A stretch of DNA of 64,000 nucleotides from Gigantopelta aegis (Eukaryota; Mollusca; Gastropoda; Neomphalida; Peltospiridae). Under the pieces are notes generated by a model, which was not told where the DNA came from, did not search any database, and saw only the letters and a list, made by a program, of their open reading frames with translations. Both the position numbers and the translations under genes were made by a program. The stretch covers positions 46,864,413 through 46,928,412 of the forward strand of contig NC_054704.1 of assembly GCF_016097555.1 (NCBI RefSeq), read 5' to 3'. Below are positions 47,701 to 56,628 of the stretch, one piece after another; within the stretch, counting starts at the first letter, position 1; the number at the start of each line of letters is the position of its first letter.

Positions 47701-50382
47701 TGGTTTAAAATAAATACGTCAGAAGGGATTTGCAGTTACTTGAAAGAAAAATCCAACATTATTGTCAGTTTAAACATCTGCATTCAGGACACAATATTTC
47801 ATGCAAACCGCCGTTCTGTTCGTATGTCAGTTACGCAAAATTAAATTTACGTGAACCGCAAATTAGTTATGTCATGACCTGTAGACGTTCAGAAATTAAA
47901 ACTTGCAAACTTCACGATTACAGGAAGTTTATTCACACAGACATACTACTAGTATTCCGACAAATGTTTCAGACTAATTTTTGAGATACTTAAAACTGTT
48001 CTGCAAAATGTTTTCTTTTGTATTTTGTTTCAACTTTATGTTTGAGATCAAAATTATGTATTTAAAATATAATTTCAATGTAACTTTGAGGTAAGCGATC
48101 AGGTAACCCATGGGTTACGCATATATAATTCACATAACCGAACAGTTGGTTACCTAGGTAAAACCCACATGAACTGACGTCTGGTTACCTCAGATTTCAA
48201 AATAGTGTTATAATATGGAGTTTCGTTGTACTTGTTCACCTGTGGTGAAAACTGTGAATGAAAAATTGTAGTGAGGTATCAATGTTTGTCCATTGTAAGA
48301 ATATTTTAATAACCACAATGATACAATTGATTGCATTTAAAGAAACATTAAAACATTTTCAAATATATTGCTAGAAATATTGTTCATCAAAAGTGAAATG
48401 GTAAGTTGTCAATATTATGACACATTTTTCAGTTTAATAATCGTGTGGTTTTTTAGGTATAAAATGAAAGTATTATAAAAGCATCTTTTCATCAACACAC
48501 ACACACACACACACACGTGATGTGCGGTTTCAGTTTTGGTTTGGGATAAAAGAGTAGAGTTTCGGGTTCTGTTTTTATGAACATTTTGATGACACATGGT
48601 CTGGAAATAAACAGAGGTAATACTTTTTCAGTCTTTATTTTATTATTATTATTTTTTGTTTTAATTTTTTACACAAGTGTATTAATATAAAATCAGTAAA
48701 CACCATCCTAAACCTCCAACTAGCCTACAGTAATGAAAGATCTTGTTGAATATTACACTTTCTGCCTGCTAAAATAATTATGATCATCCCATCAATGTCT
48801 TAGTCAGTTATATAACCAACATTGCAGATTTGCAGTAGGCCTACATTATACATAAACTGAAGACATTTAGTGAACTACTTAACCCACTGTGCCCCCTTCC
48901 CACAACTTCCAGCATTCAAATTTACTTTTAATCCGATAATGCTGCAGTGTTTCTGCATTGCTATAAATATCCCTCCAAATTTATTTTGATGGTGACATAA
49001 GATCATGTTTAAATCATCATTCGTTATTAATGTTATTAGCATTATACATGTATTTAAAGTTGGAAGCTCGATTAAGTGTGAGAATTCTAATTATAGCTAC
49101 AAGGAAGTACAAGTGTTTTTCTACCCCCATGTTTGCTATTTTCGATTATCCTCTTGCAAGCGAAACCAAACTGATTCCAAGGTTAACCTCACATCACTAA
49201 CAGACAAACCCTCCTCAAACCAACATTCTGAAGAATTTATGTCTCTAAACATATATTTGATACATTTCCCATTTCTTTTATAGTGATGTTGAATTTTCCT
49301 CTCAACTGGTCTTGGTGGGTTTGTTTGAGTAAGTATAAGTAACGTGTTAAAACAAATTATTATTGTTATACTTATACAGTCATCTTATGTCAGGATTCTT
49401 GGTTTAAACAATATTTATTTTTGTTTATATATTAACAGATGGGATTGGTCAACAGGCATAGCCTATATAAGACCTTTCCCTACATTATACAATTGAAATA
49501 TTAACTGGTTAACATGGACATTTTGAGAAAAATACAATTTAGTGTTGAAAAAAGTTGAACTATTGTATTTTAAACCTGTCAAAATATAAATATTTGTATA
49601 TAGATTAGAACAGAGAAACAAGAATAAAGGAGAAGGTGGACAGTTTTATCAGTCAAAACATTTGCTTTCAGCAGTGAAATTGTGGACTGCTTTCAAGATG
49701 TGTGCTTTAAAAAATATGTGTTCTGGTTATAGGTGGAAAAAAATTAGGGTAGGTAGGTATACTCTATCACTTTTTTTTTTTTTTTCATTCCTAAAATCAT
49801 CAAAATGGTTTTAGCACAGAGCAATAAACTAACATTTCAAACAGATCACTGTTTTGAAGATCAGGTGAGAAAAACATTAGGGTCAGCAAAAATAATTAGG
49901 GTCGGTCAGGTAACCAGAACCACATGCATTTTTGTATTTGGGCTAATAGTAGCAACCAACTAAAAACAAGTACTCTATTACATGTATACATTCTGAGTGT
50001 GTTGACACACAATAGCCAATGTATTTTTTGTGCTAAGGTGTAATTAAACATCCATTCATTCATTCATTCATTCATTCAGTGTGTGTGTATGTCTGGCTGT
50101 GCATGAATGTATGTTGTTATTTATTTTTAAGTTTTTTGCATTATGCTTGTATTTTAAGATATTAAACATTATTATAGGCCATTGACAACTAAAGTTATCT
50201 AATAACTTTGTTTATATTTTAGAAAATGAGTGATTTTCGTCTTCTTTTTTTCAGCATGTGCCTTAATATTAGAGATATTCTTTGGAGAAATATTGAGTTA
50301 TATCAAAAGACAAAAAATACGAGCTAAAGTTGCAGTGACTGTGGAACAGGAGCCATCAAATTATTTACACAATAAGACATGA
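44622..50382 (+). CDS. TMEM244: TMEM244-like four-pass membrane protein (five resolved exons)
   Basis: Five exons join in phase into ~158 residues ending at a TGA. The order is TM1 (ILFNLLKCLGVFYAVYYAVG), the loop FFDGKIPFDFLSWIDLSL, TM2 (LLSMLLSFSICGFIYGILV), the family signature 'NWIWDYAVTVTIIHI' with TM3, 'NFPLNWSWWVCL' opening TM4, and a basic cytoplasmic-type tail. Human TMEM244 is recalled to carry the equivalents 'VWDYAISVTILH' and 'FPLTSHWW'; its function is unknown. This protein has a longer C-terminus than the 128-residue human one. The N-terminal ~10-15 codons are missing from the model. Introns are large and repeat-filled. There is no signal peptide. Confidence 0.85.
45813..46560. 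other. Intronic repeat-bearing DNA
   Basis: Within the intron after TM1. 'CTAGCCTGCCGGACCAGTACC...CTAGTCCGTGGG...TGGCGAGTGGCGAGTACTTC' (46070-46400) has the look of a dispersed element, but no termini were resolved. No coding signal. Confidence 0.4.
46851..46942 (+). CDS. TMEM244: TMEM244-like exon, loop 1
   Basis: Completes a Lys codon, then LQFFDGKIPFDFLSWIDLSL and CCVKYTSEQIG. Enters in phase 2, leaves in phase 1 before GTAAGT. It matches the 'APFDFKTNPSWLNINY' loop position of vertebrate TMEM244. Confidence 0.85.
47389..47514 (+). CDS. TMEM244: TMEM244-like exon with TM2-TM3
   Basis: NLLSMLLSFSICGFIYGILV then PNWIWDYAVTVTIIHILMCC. The 'WxWDYAxxVTIxH' signature is the best family marker. 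Phase 1 at both ends, GTAAGT donor. Confidence 0.92.
48103..48118. repeat. 16-bp perfect palindrome
   Basis: GTAACCCATGGGTTAC, with further 'GGTTACCT' motifs within 80 bp. Confidence 0.8.
48497..48517. repeat. (AC)n microsatellite
   Basis: About 10 AC units in the TMEM244-like intron. Confidence 0.9.
49284..49328 (+). CDS. TMEM244: TMEM244-like 45-nt exon
   Basis: VMLNFPLNWSWWVCL, the conserved 'FPLxxxWW' block. Phase 1 at both ends, acceptor TTTTATAG, donor GTAAGT. Confidence 0.85.
49716..49925. mobile_element. Miniature element with ATGTG-TTCTGGTTA ends
   Basis: Left ATGTGTTCTGGTTA and right TAACCAGAACCACAT form ~14-bp TIRs around 210 bp containing 'ATTAGGGTAGGTAGG' and 'TTAGGGTCGGTCAGG'. 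Lies in the last TMEM244-like intron. Confidence 0.6.
49985..50079 (+). mobile_element. Retroelement 3' tail with (CATT)n
   Basis: 'GACACACAATAGCCAATGTA..GTAATTAAACATCCATTCATTCATTC' resembles a non-LTR/SINE 3' end with a simple-repeat tail. Confidence 0.55.
50255..50382 (+). CDS. TMEM244: TMEM244-like last exon
   Basis: CALILEIFFGEILSYIKRQK and KIRAKVAVTVEQEP..., ending with TGA at 50380-50382. TM4 is followed by a basic stop-transfer and a ~25-residue tail longer than in the human protein. Confidence 0.85.
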
Positions 50383-50688
50383 CACATCTTTCAAATATTT
50401 CATCTAGTATACCATCATCAGATTCATAAAAATTACAAGCATCAACAGGACAAATTTTCATTTTCATATCCTTTTGCACTTTTTTTATAAGTACAATGTA
50501 TTTTGTTTCTCTCTTTTTTTTTGCCACAAATCTTCATACATTTAGTGTTGTGTATTACACTGCACTGAGAGAGTTCACAGTGTAATCACATTTTTGTTTG
50601 TCACAGTGTATACCATCAAAAACCATATATTTTATATCTTCAATTATACACAATATATCTTACCAACATAAAGTCATATATTTGCAAC

Positions 50689-50694
50689 AATAAA
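50689..50694 (+). promoter_or_regulatory. Candidate polyadenylation signal of TMEM244-like gene
   Basis: AATAAA about 310 bp after the stop codon. Not verified by transcript data. Confidence 0.35.
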
Positions 50695-50699
50695 AAATT

Positions 50700-51940
50700 A
50701 TTTCTGGATATGAGACACAAATTACAGGCATATTACTTTAAAAGGATAATAATAATAATAATATGTAGTTGCAAAACTGAGACGTGAAGGCAGTTTGAAG
50801 CCGTTATCACCAGCTTTATTTTTGTGGTTTTTGACATATTTATTTTTTATATTGGTAACAAGTTGATATTTTCAGAAGAGGTATACATTTTTTTATGAAA
50901 TAACCGAAAAACCCTCATGTTCCAAGTTACAAGTTGAGATATTCCATTTAAGAACCGAAAGTCCTATACAGACGAAAATGACTTCTTAGTTGAGGCTTTT
51001 AGTGACAAGTAATTGATTTTGAAGTCATAATATATTCTGAAAAGAATACAGTTTCAAGATGGCCAAAAATATGCCTCTACAACTTACTATTGAAATAATA
51101 TTTCAGTTATATGGTATTGCTCTTTGACTGTCATGAAAATAGATAGTATACAAGATGTTGCAAAAAACCTTTAAAACAATATTATTTGGTAATCACTGAT
51201 GTCTCATGCTTTTTTTTTTTTTGGGGGGGGGGGTTGGTTAGCAAGCTGAAGGTTGGGATCACTGACATGTTTTTAAACTAGGTATAATTCTGTGCTGTAC
51301 ACATTATCATTAGTTAAAAGTAGTCACAAAAATGTGTAGCCTATATTACTTTTATTTATTGCTTTTATCAACAGAATTGTTAAAAAATGTCCTTTATGTG
51401 ATTCTTTTATTATTTATTTTAATAATTAGCTTTATAATCTTAAGTATCCATATAGGTTGTTTTGTAGAGATTTTTTTAGAACTATTTTTAGATCTGAAAA
51501 TATTTGTTTATTACTTGCATACATTTATTTTTATATATTAAAATGTGAAAATCTGTGCATTTTGTTCTTCTTGAAAATACTGGTACTTTGTCATTTATGT
51601 GAATCCAAACTATTGGTAGCAAGTGACTAATTCTAGAGATAGGCCTATAACACTTGAAATTTACTTGGTATTTGAGCCAAAGTTCATTTTTCTTTTGTTA
51701 AATGAGTGTTGTGTAGACTTGCAACTTGCCACCATTTAATTAGAGTTAGTACACTAATTAACACATTCTGGTGGATTTCCATTGAACCAGTAGATTTTTC
51801 ACCATGAAGGTTAGTGTTGTGATGTCAGCAAGGTTTATTTGATGTGTCGCACAGGTGGGTAAACCACTTTTGAAAAACCTATTCGCATGCCTCTGTCCTC
51901 AAAAGGTTCAGGCATGTCCTTTGCAGTTTTTTCCATTCTG
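50700..51940. other. Intergenic, no gene seen
   Basis: AT-rich, with one poly-T/poly-G tract near 51215-51236 and a T/A-rich 69-codon frame at 51332 that is compositional. Confidence 0.6.
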
Positions 51941-51941
51941 T

Positions 51942-52236
51942 GATGGGGCCATTCATTAATTACGTAATGCAAAAATCTTACCTTTTTTTTACCCTCCATG
52001 TAACGGTTTTTTGGTAAAAATTCATCAATCTCCACCCCACCACCCCACCACCCCTCCTCCCAACCCCCGCCATTATATTATTGAATTTTTCTCTTTGTAT
52101 TTATGTTTGAACAAAACGAATGAAAATGATAATTATTTTGTAAACTTTTCTCTTGACCATCATCCCCTTCACCATAACCGTTTTGTAACGCATCCCTCCT
52201 TTAGTTTTGTAATTGTTGAATGGCCCAGTTTGTGAC
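51942..52236. mobile_element. Miniature element with GGGGCCATTCA ends
   Basis: Ends GGGGCCATTCATTAATTACG and TAATTGTTGAATGGCCC are inverted. The interior is C-rich ('CACCCCACCACCCC') and AT-rich. The left end resembles that of the hairpin element at 15079. Confidence 0.65.
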
Positions 52237-52563
52237 CATCTTCCCCCACCAGTACCCTTGACTAAAGTATTGTCGGAAATGGAATAAAACTGATTTTCGT
52301 CGATTATGTCTTTCATATTAAACTGATAAGTAAATATTTTGTAAATATCTATTTAATGATACTCTAGCTAATTTAATATTTACTTGTTTGGGCTCTCATT
52401 GATGTACACGGTGGTGTTTACTCTTGAAATTAAATTAAAGATGTCGGTAAACAGATGATTTGTGCACTTCATTGGAACAGACTATAAAAAAAATTGATAG
52501 ACGTGTCAATTTCATTGCTGTTGCAATATGTGAGGGACCGTTTCTGATGACAGTTTACCCTTA

Positions 52564-52900
52564 AGCTGAGATTCCTTTTGTCCGGTGGCGTTTGCGGCTC
52601 CGTTTGCGGTGGGTACGGTTTAATCAAGCCAGCTTGTTCCAGGTGAGAGTGATACCATTAGTGCCGTCCTTTTGCGTTTAGTTATCCGAAACTGCATGCG
52701 CTTATTTCAGTTGCTCCGTGGGGCGATTCATCCGTTTCGCCGTGCGGTAATTGTTGACGCCATGATGACTTTCTGCCAAAAGGCTGTATAAAGACATATT
52801 TTGCCGTCAAATGGATTCACTCAAAACGTATTGTAAACGCAACCGCAAACGGAGTCGTAAAGGGAGCCACAAACGCAACCGGACAAAAGGAATCTCAGCT
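52564..52900. mobile_element. Harbinger-like miniature element with TTA duplication
   Basis: AGCTGAGATTCCTTTTGTCC... and its complement form ~50-bp TIRs (partly 'GCGTTTGCGGCTCCGTTTGC'), flanked by TTA on both sides. The 3-bp TTA target fits PIF/Harbinger-type elements (inference). Confidence 0.75.
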
Positions 52901-52997
52901 TTATCCCTTTCCAAAACAAAATATTTGTAGACATTTCTAAGTAACTTTTGAGCAAAACTGTCAATAAGCATTCTGAGTGTTTGATCTATTATACCGG

Positions 52998-53231
52998 TAT
53001 TAAAGGTGCTATGTATTAAAGGAGCTATCTCCATGTTGCATAATGACAGTTATTGCAAATACTTTTTTAAATTAAATTTTACGTTACAATTTAAAGGCTA
53101 CACCTTCAACTATATGCCCATAAATGATTATAACAAAATAATTTTATCTACTAGTAGAAAATACATTTTTATTGGAGAATCTTTATCACAAACAGATGCT
53201 CATATATAACTATGATATAGCACCTTTAAGT
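52998..53231. mobile_element. TTAA-flanked miniature element
   Basis: TTAA-AGGTGCTATGT ... ATATAGCACCT-TTAA. Short TIRs inside a TTAA duplication; ~230 bp, non-coding, nested in the long-TIR element. Confidence 0.72.
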
Positions 53232-53944
53232 GCTTGCAAGATTGTGTAAATTTCTAATGTACTTATATTGAATTTATATTCACTAAATATGCTGAAAAGA
53301 ATTAATAATTTATGCTGCAATTCAAAATACTCAGTTAACTTGCAGTTTTAAATTAAAAGTTTGTTTAATTGTAAATGAAATTAACACGTCTATCAAAATG
53401 TGTTATAGTCTGTTCCAATAAAGAGCACAAATCACCTGTTTACTGACATACTTCTTTTAATTTCAAGAGTAAACACCACCTTGTACATCAATGAGAGACA
53501 AAACAAGTAATTGCTAAATTAGGAAGAGTATCATTAAATAAATATTTACAAATTATTTACTTGTCAGTTTAATATGAAAGAAATAATCGACGAAAATCAG
53601 TTTTATTCTATTTCTGACAATACTTTAGTAGGCCTACGCTGGTCGATGTCTATTACCAGATAGACGAGTAGAGGTGATTTCAGTCAGATTGCATCATTAC
53701 CTTATATCGCTAATATAAAAATCTAAGGATTAGCGGTATAAACAATCTCCGTATATTGTTGCAAATATCAATCGACATTGCCAAAAGTAACCATTCTCCG
53801 GAATGGTTAAATGAAGCCCACAGCAAGAACTGATGGGGAAATGTCGGGTGTATAGCACGGTATGCAACAACAAAGTTTATTGGGGTTGGAAAGACGAGTA
53901 CTGTGATGAGGAGATTGCAAAAGAAGTTGAAAAAGTTTAAAAGT

Positions 53945-54170
53945 TTTGGTTTTGTTTAACAACACCACCGGGGCACATTGATTTATAAATCATCGGATAC
54001 TGGATGTCAAACATTTGGTAATTTTTGACTCGTCTTGGAGGAAACTCGCTACATTTTCCCATTGGTTTTGTTTTTTATAATATGCATTTTCCCGCAGATA
54101 GAACAGCACATACCACGTTTATTTTATACACCAGTCGTGATGCACTGATTGTGACGATAGAAAATAAAAA
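53945..54170 (-). mobile_element. SINE, diverged
   Basis: Reversed tail 'GTTTTGTTTAACAACACCACC', core and 'ACACCAGTCGTGATGCACTG'. It ends ~190 bp left of the BIR/PC4 element. Confidence 0.75.
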
Positions 54171-54358
54171 ATCTGAGCAACACACTGGTTCGATCCTAAC
54201 AAACCAAGCACCTAGGGTGAGCACTCCACCGACGGAGGTAGATCCCACACCTAAATGAAGTCGAGACAGGAGGAGCTGCCAGATCGAGAAGAAATGGAAT
54301 GAAATATTCAAATGAGAAGACTGAACTTTGGCATTGGGATAAATGAGCTTGACCTGGT

Positions 54359-54364
54359 GCTGGA
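54359..54364 (+). repeat. Target duplication, left (GCTGGA)
   Basis: GCTGGA, immediately outside the left TIR; repeated at the right. Confidence 0.8.
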
Positions 54365-54630
54365 AGTAGTAAGGGGGCCTACCGGGAGTCATGACCTACT
54401 TTCAGTGACCTTGACCTTGATGACGTCGCGTGACCTCGTCCTACTGACCCGGCCCTGACCTACTTAGACTGACCGTGACCTACTTAGACTGGCCTACTGT
54501 GCCGTGTGCAACGTCCTACTGACCCGGCCCCTGACCTACTTAGACCGGCCCCTGACCTACTTAGACCGGCCCCTGACCTACTTAGGCTGGCACGAAGAGT
54601 ATAAAAAGGCTAGATACGGTTTAATTGTCA
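54365..54630 (+). repeat. Left terminal inverted repeat (~266 bp)
   Basis: Contains tandem ~22-bp units (CTGACCTACTTAGACCGGCC-like) followed by a TATA box at 54600 and 'GGCTAGATACGGTTTAATTG'. Confidence 0.88.
54600..54609 (+). promoter_or_regulatory. TATA box in left TIR (inward)
   Basis: TATAAAAAGG on the plus strand. It would drive transcription toward the N gap, where an ATG at 54808 begins a frame that enters the gap. Confidence 0.55.
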
Positions 54631-54831
54631 CGATTGTTATTCGATCTACTACGTCATTATTTGGAGATTCGTTTGAGATATTTTGTCATTGTTAGAAGAA
54701 GATTCATTTGGATCATTGCGAGAGATTTTGTCAGTGTTAGAAATCGACTGGATCAAGACTTGAAAATAGTAAGTTAATTTTCTTATTCTGATTTAGTTTG
54801 AAGAACTATGTGTTTGCAGTGGTGGACAAAT

Positions 54832-55031
54832 NNNNNNNNNNNNNNNNNNNNNNNNNNNNNNNNNNNNNNNNNNNNNNNNNNNNNNNNNNNNNNNNNNNNN
54901 NNNNNNNNNNNNNNNNNNNNNNNNNNNNNNNNNNNNNNNNNNNNNNNNNNNNNNNNNNNNNNNNNNNNNNNNNNNNNNNNNNNNNNNNNNNNNNNNNNNN
55001 NNNNNNNNNNNNNNNNNNNNNNNNNNNNNNN
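54832..55031. other. Assembly gap (200 N)
   Basis: Exactly 200 N, probably a placeholder of unknown true size. It interrupts the BIR/PC4 element, so its real length and any plus-strand gene are unknown. Open frames spanning it are artefacts. Confidence 0.95.
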
Positions 55032-55092
55032 TATGACAAAACATACAGTTATGACAAAAAACATTCAAGTGTCTCACGCGTGTTTGAAACAG

Positions 55093-55629
55093 TTAATGTC
55101 TGAACACGTTATTCACATAGGGACATCTTGGAGAGAGTCTGTAATGTTCCATCACTGGGTCGTCCATTCTCTGCCATCGGTAGGCGCGTAGTCCACAACA
55201 GTAACAGACGACGGCATCGTGATCCCCTGTGTAGTAGAAACCGGCCTTGGCGAGTTTCCTCGGTTTCTGGCGTAACTGTATGGGCCACCACCCAAATGTC
55301 TGCATCCTGGCATAGAAATGTCTCATTTCAGGACGATGACAGAACAAGTAACGTCTCGAATAGCAGTCTTCCTCATCCCAGGCAGCGTCTGTGTCACAGG
55401 CAGCATCCGTCTGATCTGTGGGTTCATCCACGAGTTCGCCATCTTCAATTCTATCCCCAATTTTGCGTGTAACATCTGCTTGATCCACACAATGAGTACT
55501 CTTCTTCTCATCTTGTTTGCTAGTCACACATTTGATTGTATGTCTTTCTGAACATTTGCAGACCAAGACGTCGTCCTCGTCGCTACTGTTGCTGCTACTA
55601 CTAAGACTGCTCGAATATCCTGATGCCAT
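55093..55629 (-). CDS. BIR-domain (IAP-like) protein
   Basis: A 178-residue protein from the ATG at 55629 (the frame extends upstream but without an ATG). Its N-terminal half is Ser-rich then acidic (SSSLSSSSNSSDEDD; DEEDCYSRR). One BIR domain fills the C-terminal ~90 residues: 'FGWWP', 'KLAKAGFYYTGDHDAVVCYC', 'DDPVMEH' and a perfect zinc signature C-x2-C-x16-H-x6-C. There is no RING, CARD or second BIR before the stop. BIR proteins bind caspases or other partners through this fold, and bivalve and abalone herpesviruses also encode BIR proteins. Whether this one has a host, transposon or viral origin cannot be decided here. A TATA box lies ~112 bp upstream. Confidence 0.85.
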   Translation of the reverse strand: MASGYSSSLSSSSNSSDEDDVLVCKCSERHTIKCVTSKQDEKKSTHCVDQADVTRKIGDRIEDGELVDEPTDQTDAACDTDAAWDEEDCYSRRYLFCHRPEMRHFYARMQTFGWWPIQLRQKPRKLAKAGFYYTGDHDAVVCYCCGLRAYRWQRMDDPVMEHYRLSPRCPYVNNVFRH

Positions 55630-55740
55630 CTTCTTCGTTCCAGATAGAGTGCAACAAGCCACACGAATGTCAGAATCATAAAACACGTCTGTTCTCTAGC
55701 ACAGTCGCAAAGCAAATGAAGTGTAAACCATAAATCCATT

Positions 55741-55748
55741 CTTTTATA
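55741..55748 (-). promoter_or_regulatory. TATA box of the BIR gene
   Basis: TATAAAAG on the minus strand in the interval between the two cargo genes. It suggests the BIR gene has its own promoter. Confidence 0.55.
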
Positions 55749-55777
55749 CCTTCGAGTTCATCCAAAACAAAACTCGT

Positions 55778-56316
55778 TCACCACTGGTGACACTCGTTAG
55801 GGTTGCAGAAGTTACACTGAAGAAATCCCATCTGGTTTTGATGGTCGTCTTGCATGGCGCAGGGCACAATCGAGTTCAGCTCTGGTACAAAGTCACACAT
55901 GACTGTGAAACAGCCTTTCAGTTTCTCCCATTGTTGTAGAGAAAGAATATTCCCTTCTTCGAAGGTTTCACGGATTTAGTTTCTTCACACCACCACCACT
56001 GACGCAGGTCCACCCCAGCAAAGTTCTTGTCGACGCTGACATGGACGTTGACACCAAGGTGTCTGAACAATGTTTCGTCTTTCCCCTGGTTTAATGCTGA
56101 AATCGTTTCGTCAATTTGGCTTTTACATCCACACAGTTCGATCCACTGTTTAAGACTAAGGACAATACCTCGCTTGGTGGGGAAAGTTTTCCCCTTGTCA
56201 CTGTCAAATTTCCTTATGTGAATAGCAGTGTCCCCTTTCCATAACTTGGCCACCACGTAGACGTTAGTTCCAAGTCCTAGACGACATCTCGCTTCATCAC
56301 TTGTGGAACAGGCCAT
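55778..56316 (-). pseudogene. Tandem PC4-like gene, frameshifted near 3' end
   Basis: From ATG 56316 the frame runs 132 codons to a stop at 55918. A first PC4/p15-like unit is seen in 'GDTAIHIRKFDSDKGKTFPT' and 'KRGIVLSLKQWIEL', which corresponds to the 'IREYW ... GRKGISLNPEQW' core of SUB1/PC4. A second unit begins at 'VDLRQWWWCEETKSVKPSKK' but the frame slips within its last strand. The remaining similarity continues in another frame to a stop at 55778-55780. PC4 folds bind single-stranded DNA and act as transcription coactivators. The slip may be real decay or a sequencing error next to the gap. Expression would start from the right TIR TATA box. Confidence 0.7.
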
Positions 56317-56357
56317 CTCTGGATTGAACGTAGATCTGATCGTTTTCGGCGAGCGAA

Positions 56358-56622
56358 TGACAATTAAACCGTATCTAGCCTTTTTATACTCTTTCGTGCC
56401 AGTCTAAGTAGGTCAGGGGCCGGTCTAAGTAGGTCGGGGGCCGGGTCAGTAGGTCAGGGCCGGGTCAGTAGGACGTTGCACATGGCACAGTAGGCCAGTC
56501 TAAGTAGGTCACGGTCAGTCTAAGTAGGTCAGGGCCGGGTCAGTAGGACGAGGTCACGCGACGTCATCAAGGTCAAGGTCACTGAAAGTAGGTCATGACT
56601 CCCGGTAGGCCCCCTTACTACT
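56358..56622 (-). repeat. Right terminal inverted repeat (~265 bp)
   Basis: Reverse complement of the left repeat with a few substitutions and one rearranged ~22-bp subunit. Confidence 0.88.
56379..56388 (-). promoter_or_regulatory. TATA box in right TIR (inward)
   Basis: TATAAAAAGG on the minus strand, 72 bp upstream of the PC4-like start codon. An initiation site ~30 bp downstream would fall at the inner edge of the TIR. Confidence 0.65.
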
Positions 56623-56628
56623 GCTGGA
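56623..56628 (+). repeat. Target duplication, right (GCTGGA)
   Basis: GCTGGA, immediately outside the right TIR. Confidence 0.8.

Larger units (their letters stand above)
52262..53629. mobile_element. Long-TIR element (arms ~255 bp) with nested insertions
   Basis: Left arm 52262-52515 and right arm 53374-53629 are reverse complements (ACTAAAGTATTGTC / GACAATACTTTAGT, including shared 'AAAACTGATTTTCGTCGATT'). Two smaller elements sit inside (52564-52900 and 52998-53231). No coding region. No target duplication identified for the outer arms. Confidence 0.8.
54365..56622. mobile_element. Long-TIR element carrying BIR and PC4-like genes
   Basis: A 2258-bp unit (including 200 N) has TIRs at 54365-54630 and 56358-56622 that are near-identical reverse complements. 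Its termini are 5'-AGTAGTAAGG...CCTTACTACT-3'. GCTGGA flanks it on both sides (54359-54364 and 56623-56628), a 6-bp target duplication. Cargo on the minus strand is a tandem PC4-like gene and a BIR gene, both more GC-rich than the surroundings. Long TIRs, AG ends and a 6-bp duplication are the published hallmarks of Polinton/Maverick elements, but those are 15-20 kb with polymerase and integrase genes, none of which is seen. It may be a non-autonomous derivative or a virus-derived unit. Confidence 0.85.

Noticed and set aside
54783..55191. Frames spanning the N-run
   Set aside because: Undetermined bases were translated as unknown residues; no evidence of real coding across the gap.
54365..56622. 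Full-length Polinton/Maverick or complete endogenous herpesvirus
   Set aside because: No polymerase, integrase, capsid or other core genes are visible in the sequenced part; only the ends and two cargo genes fit, so a full element is not claimed.
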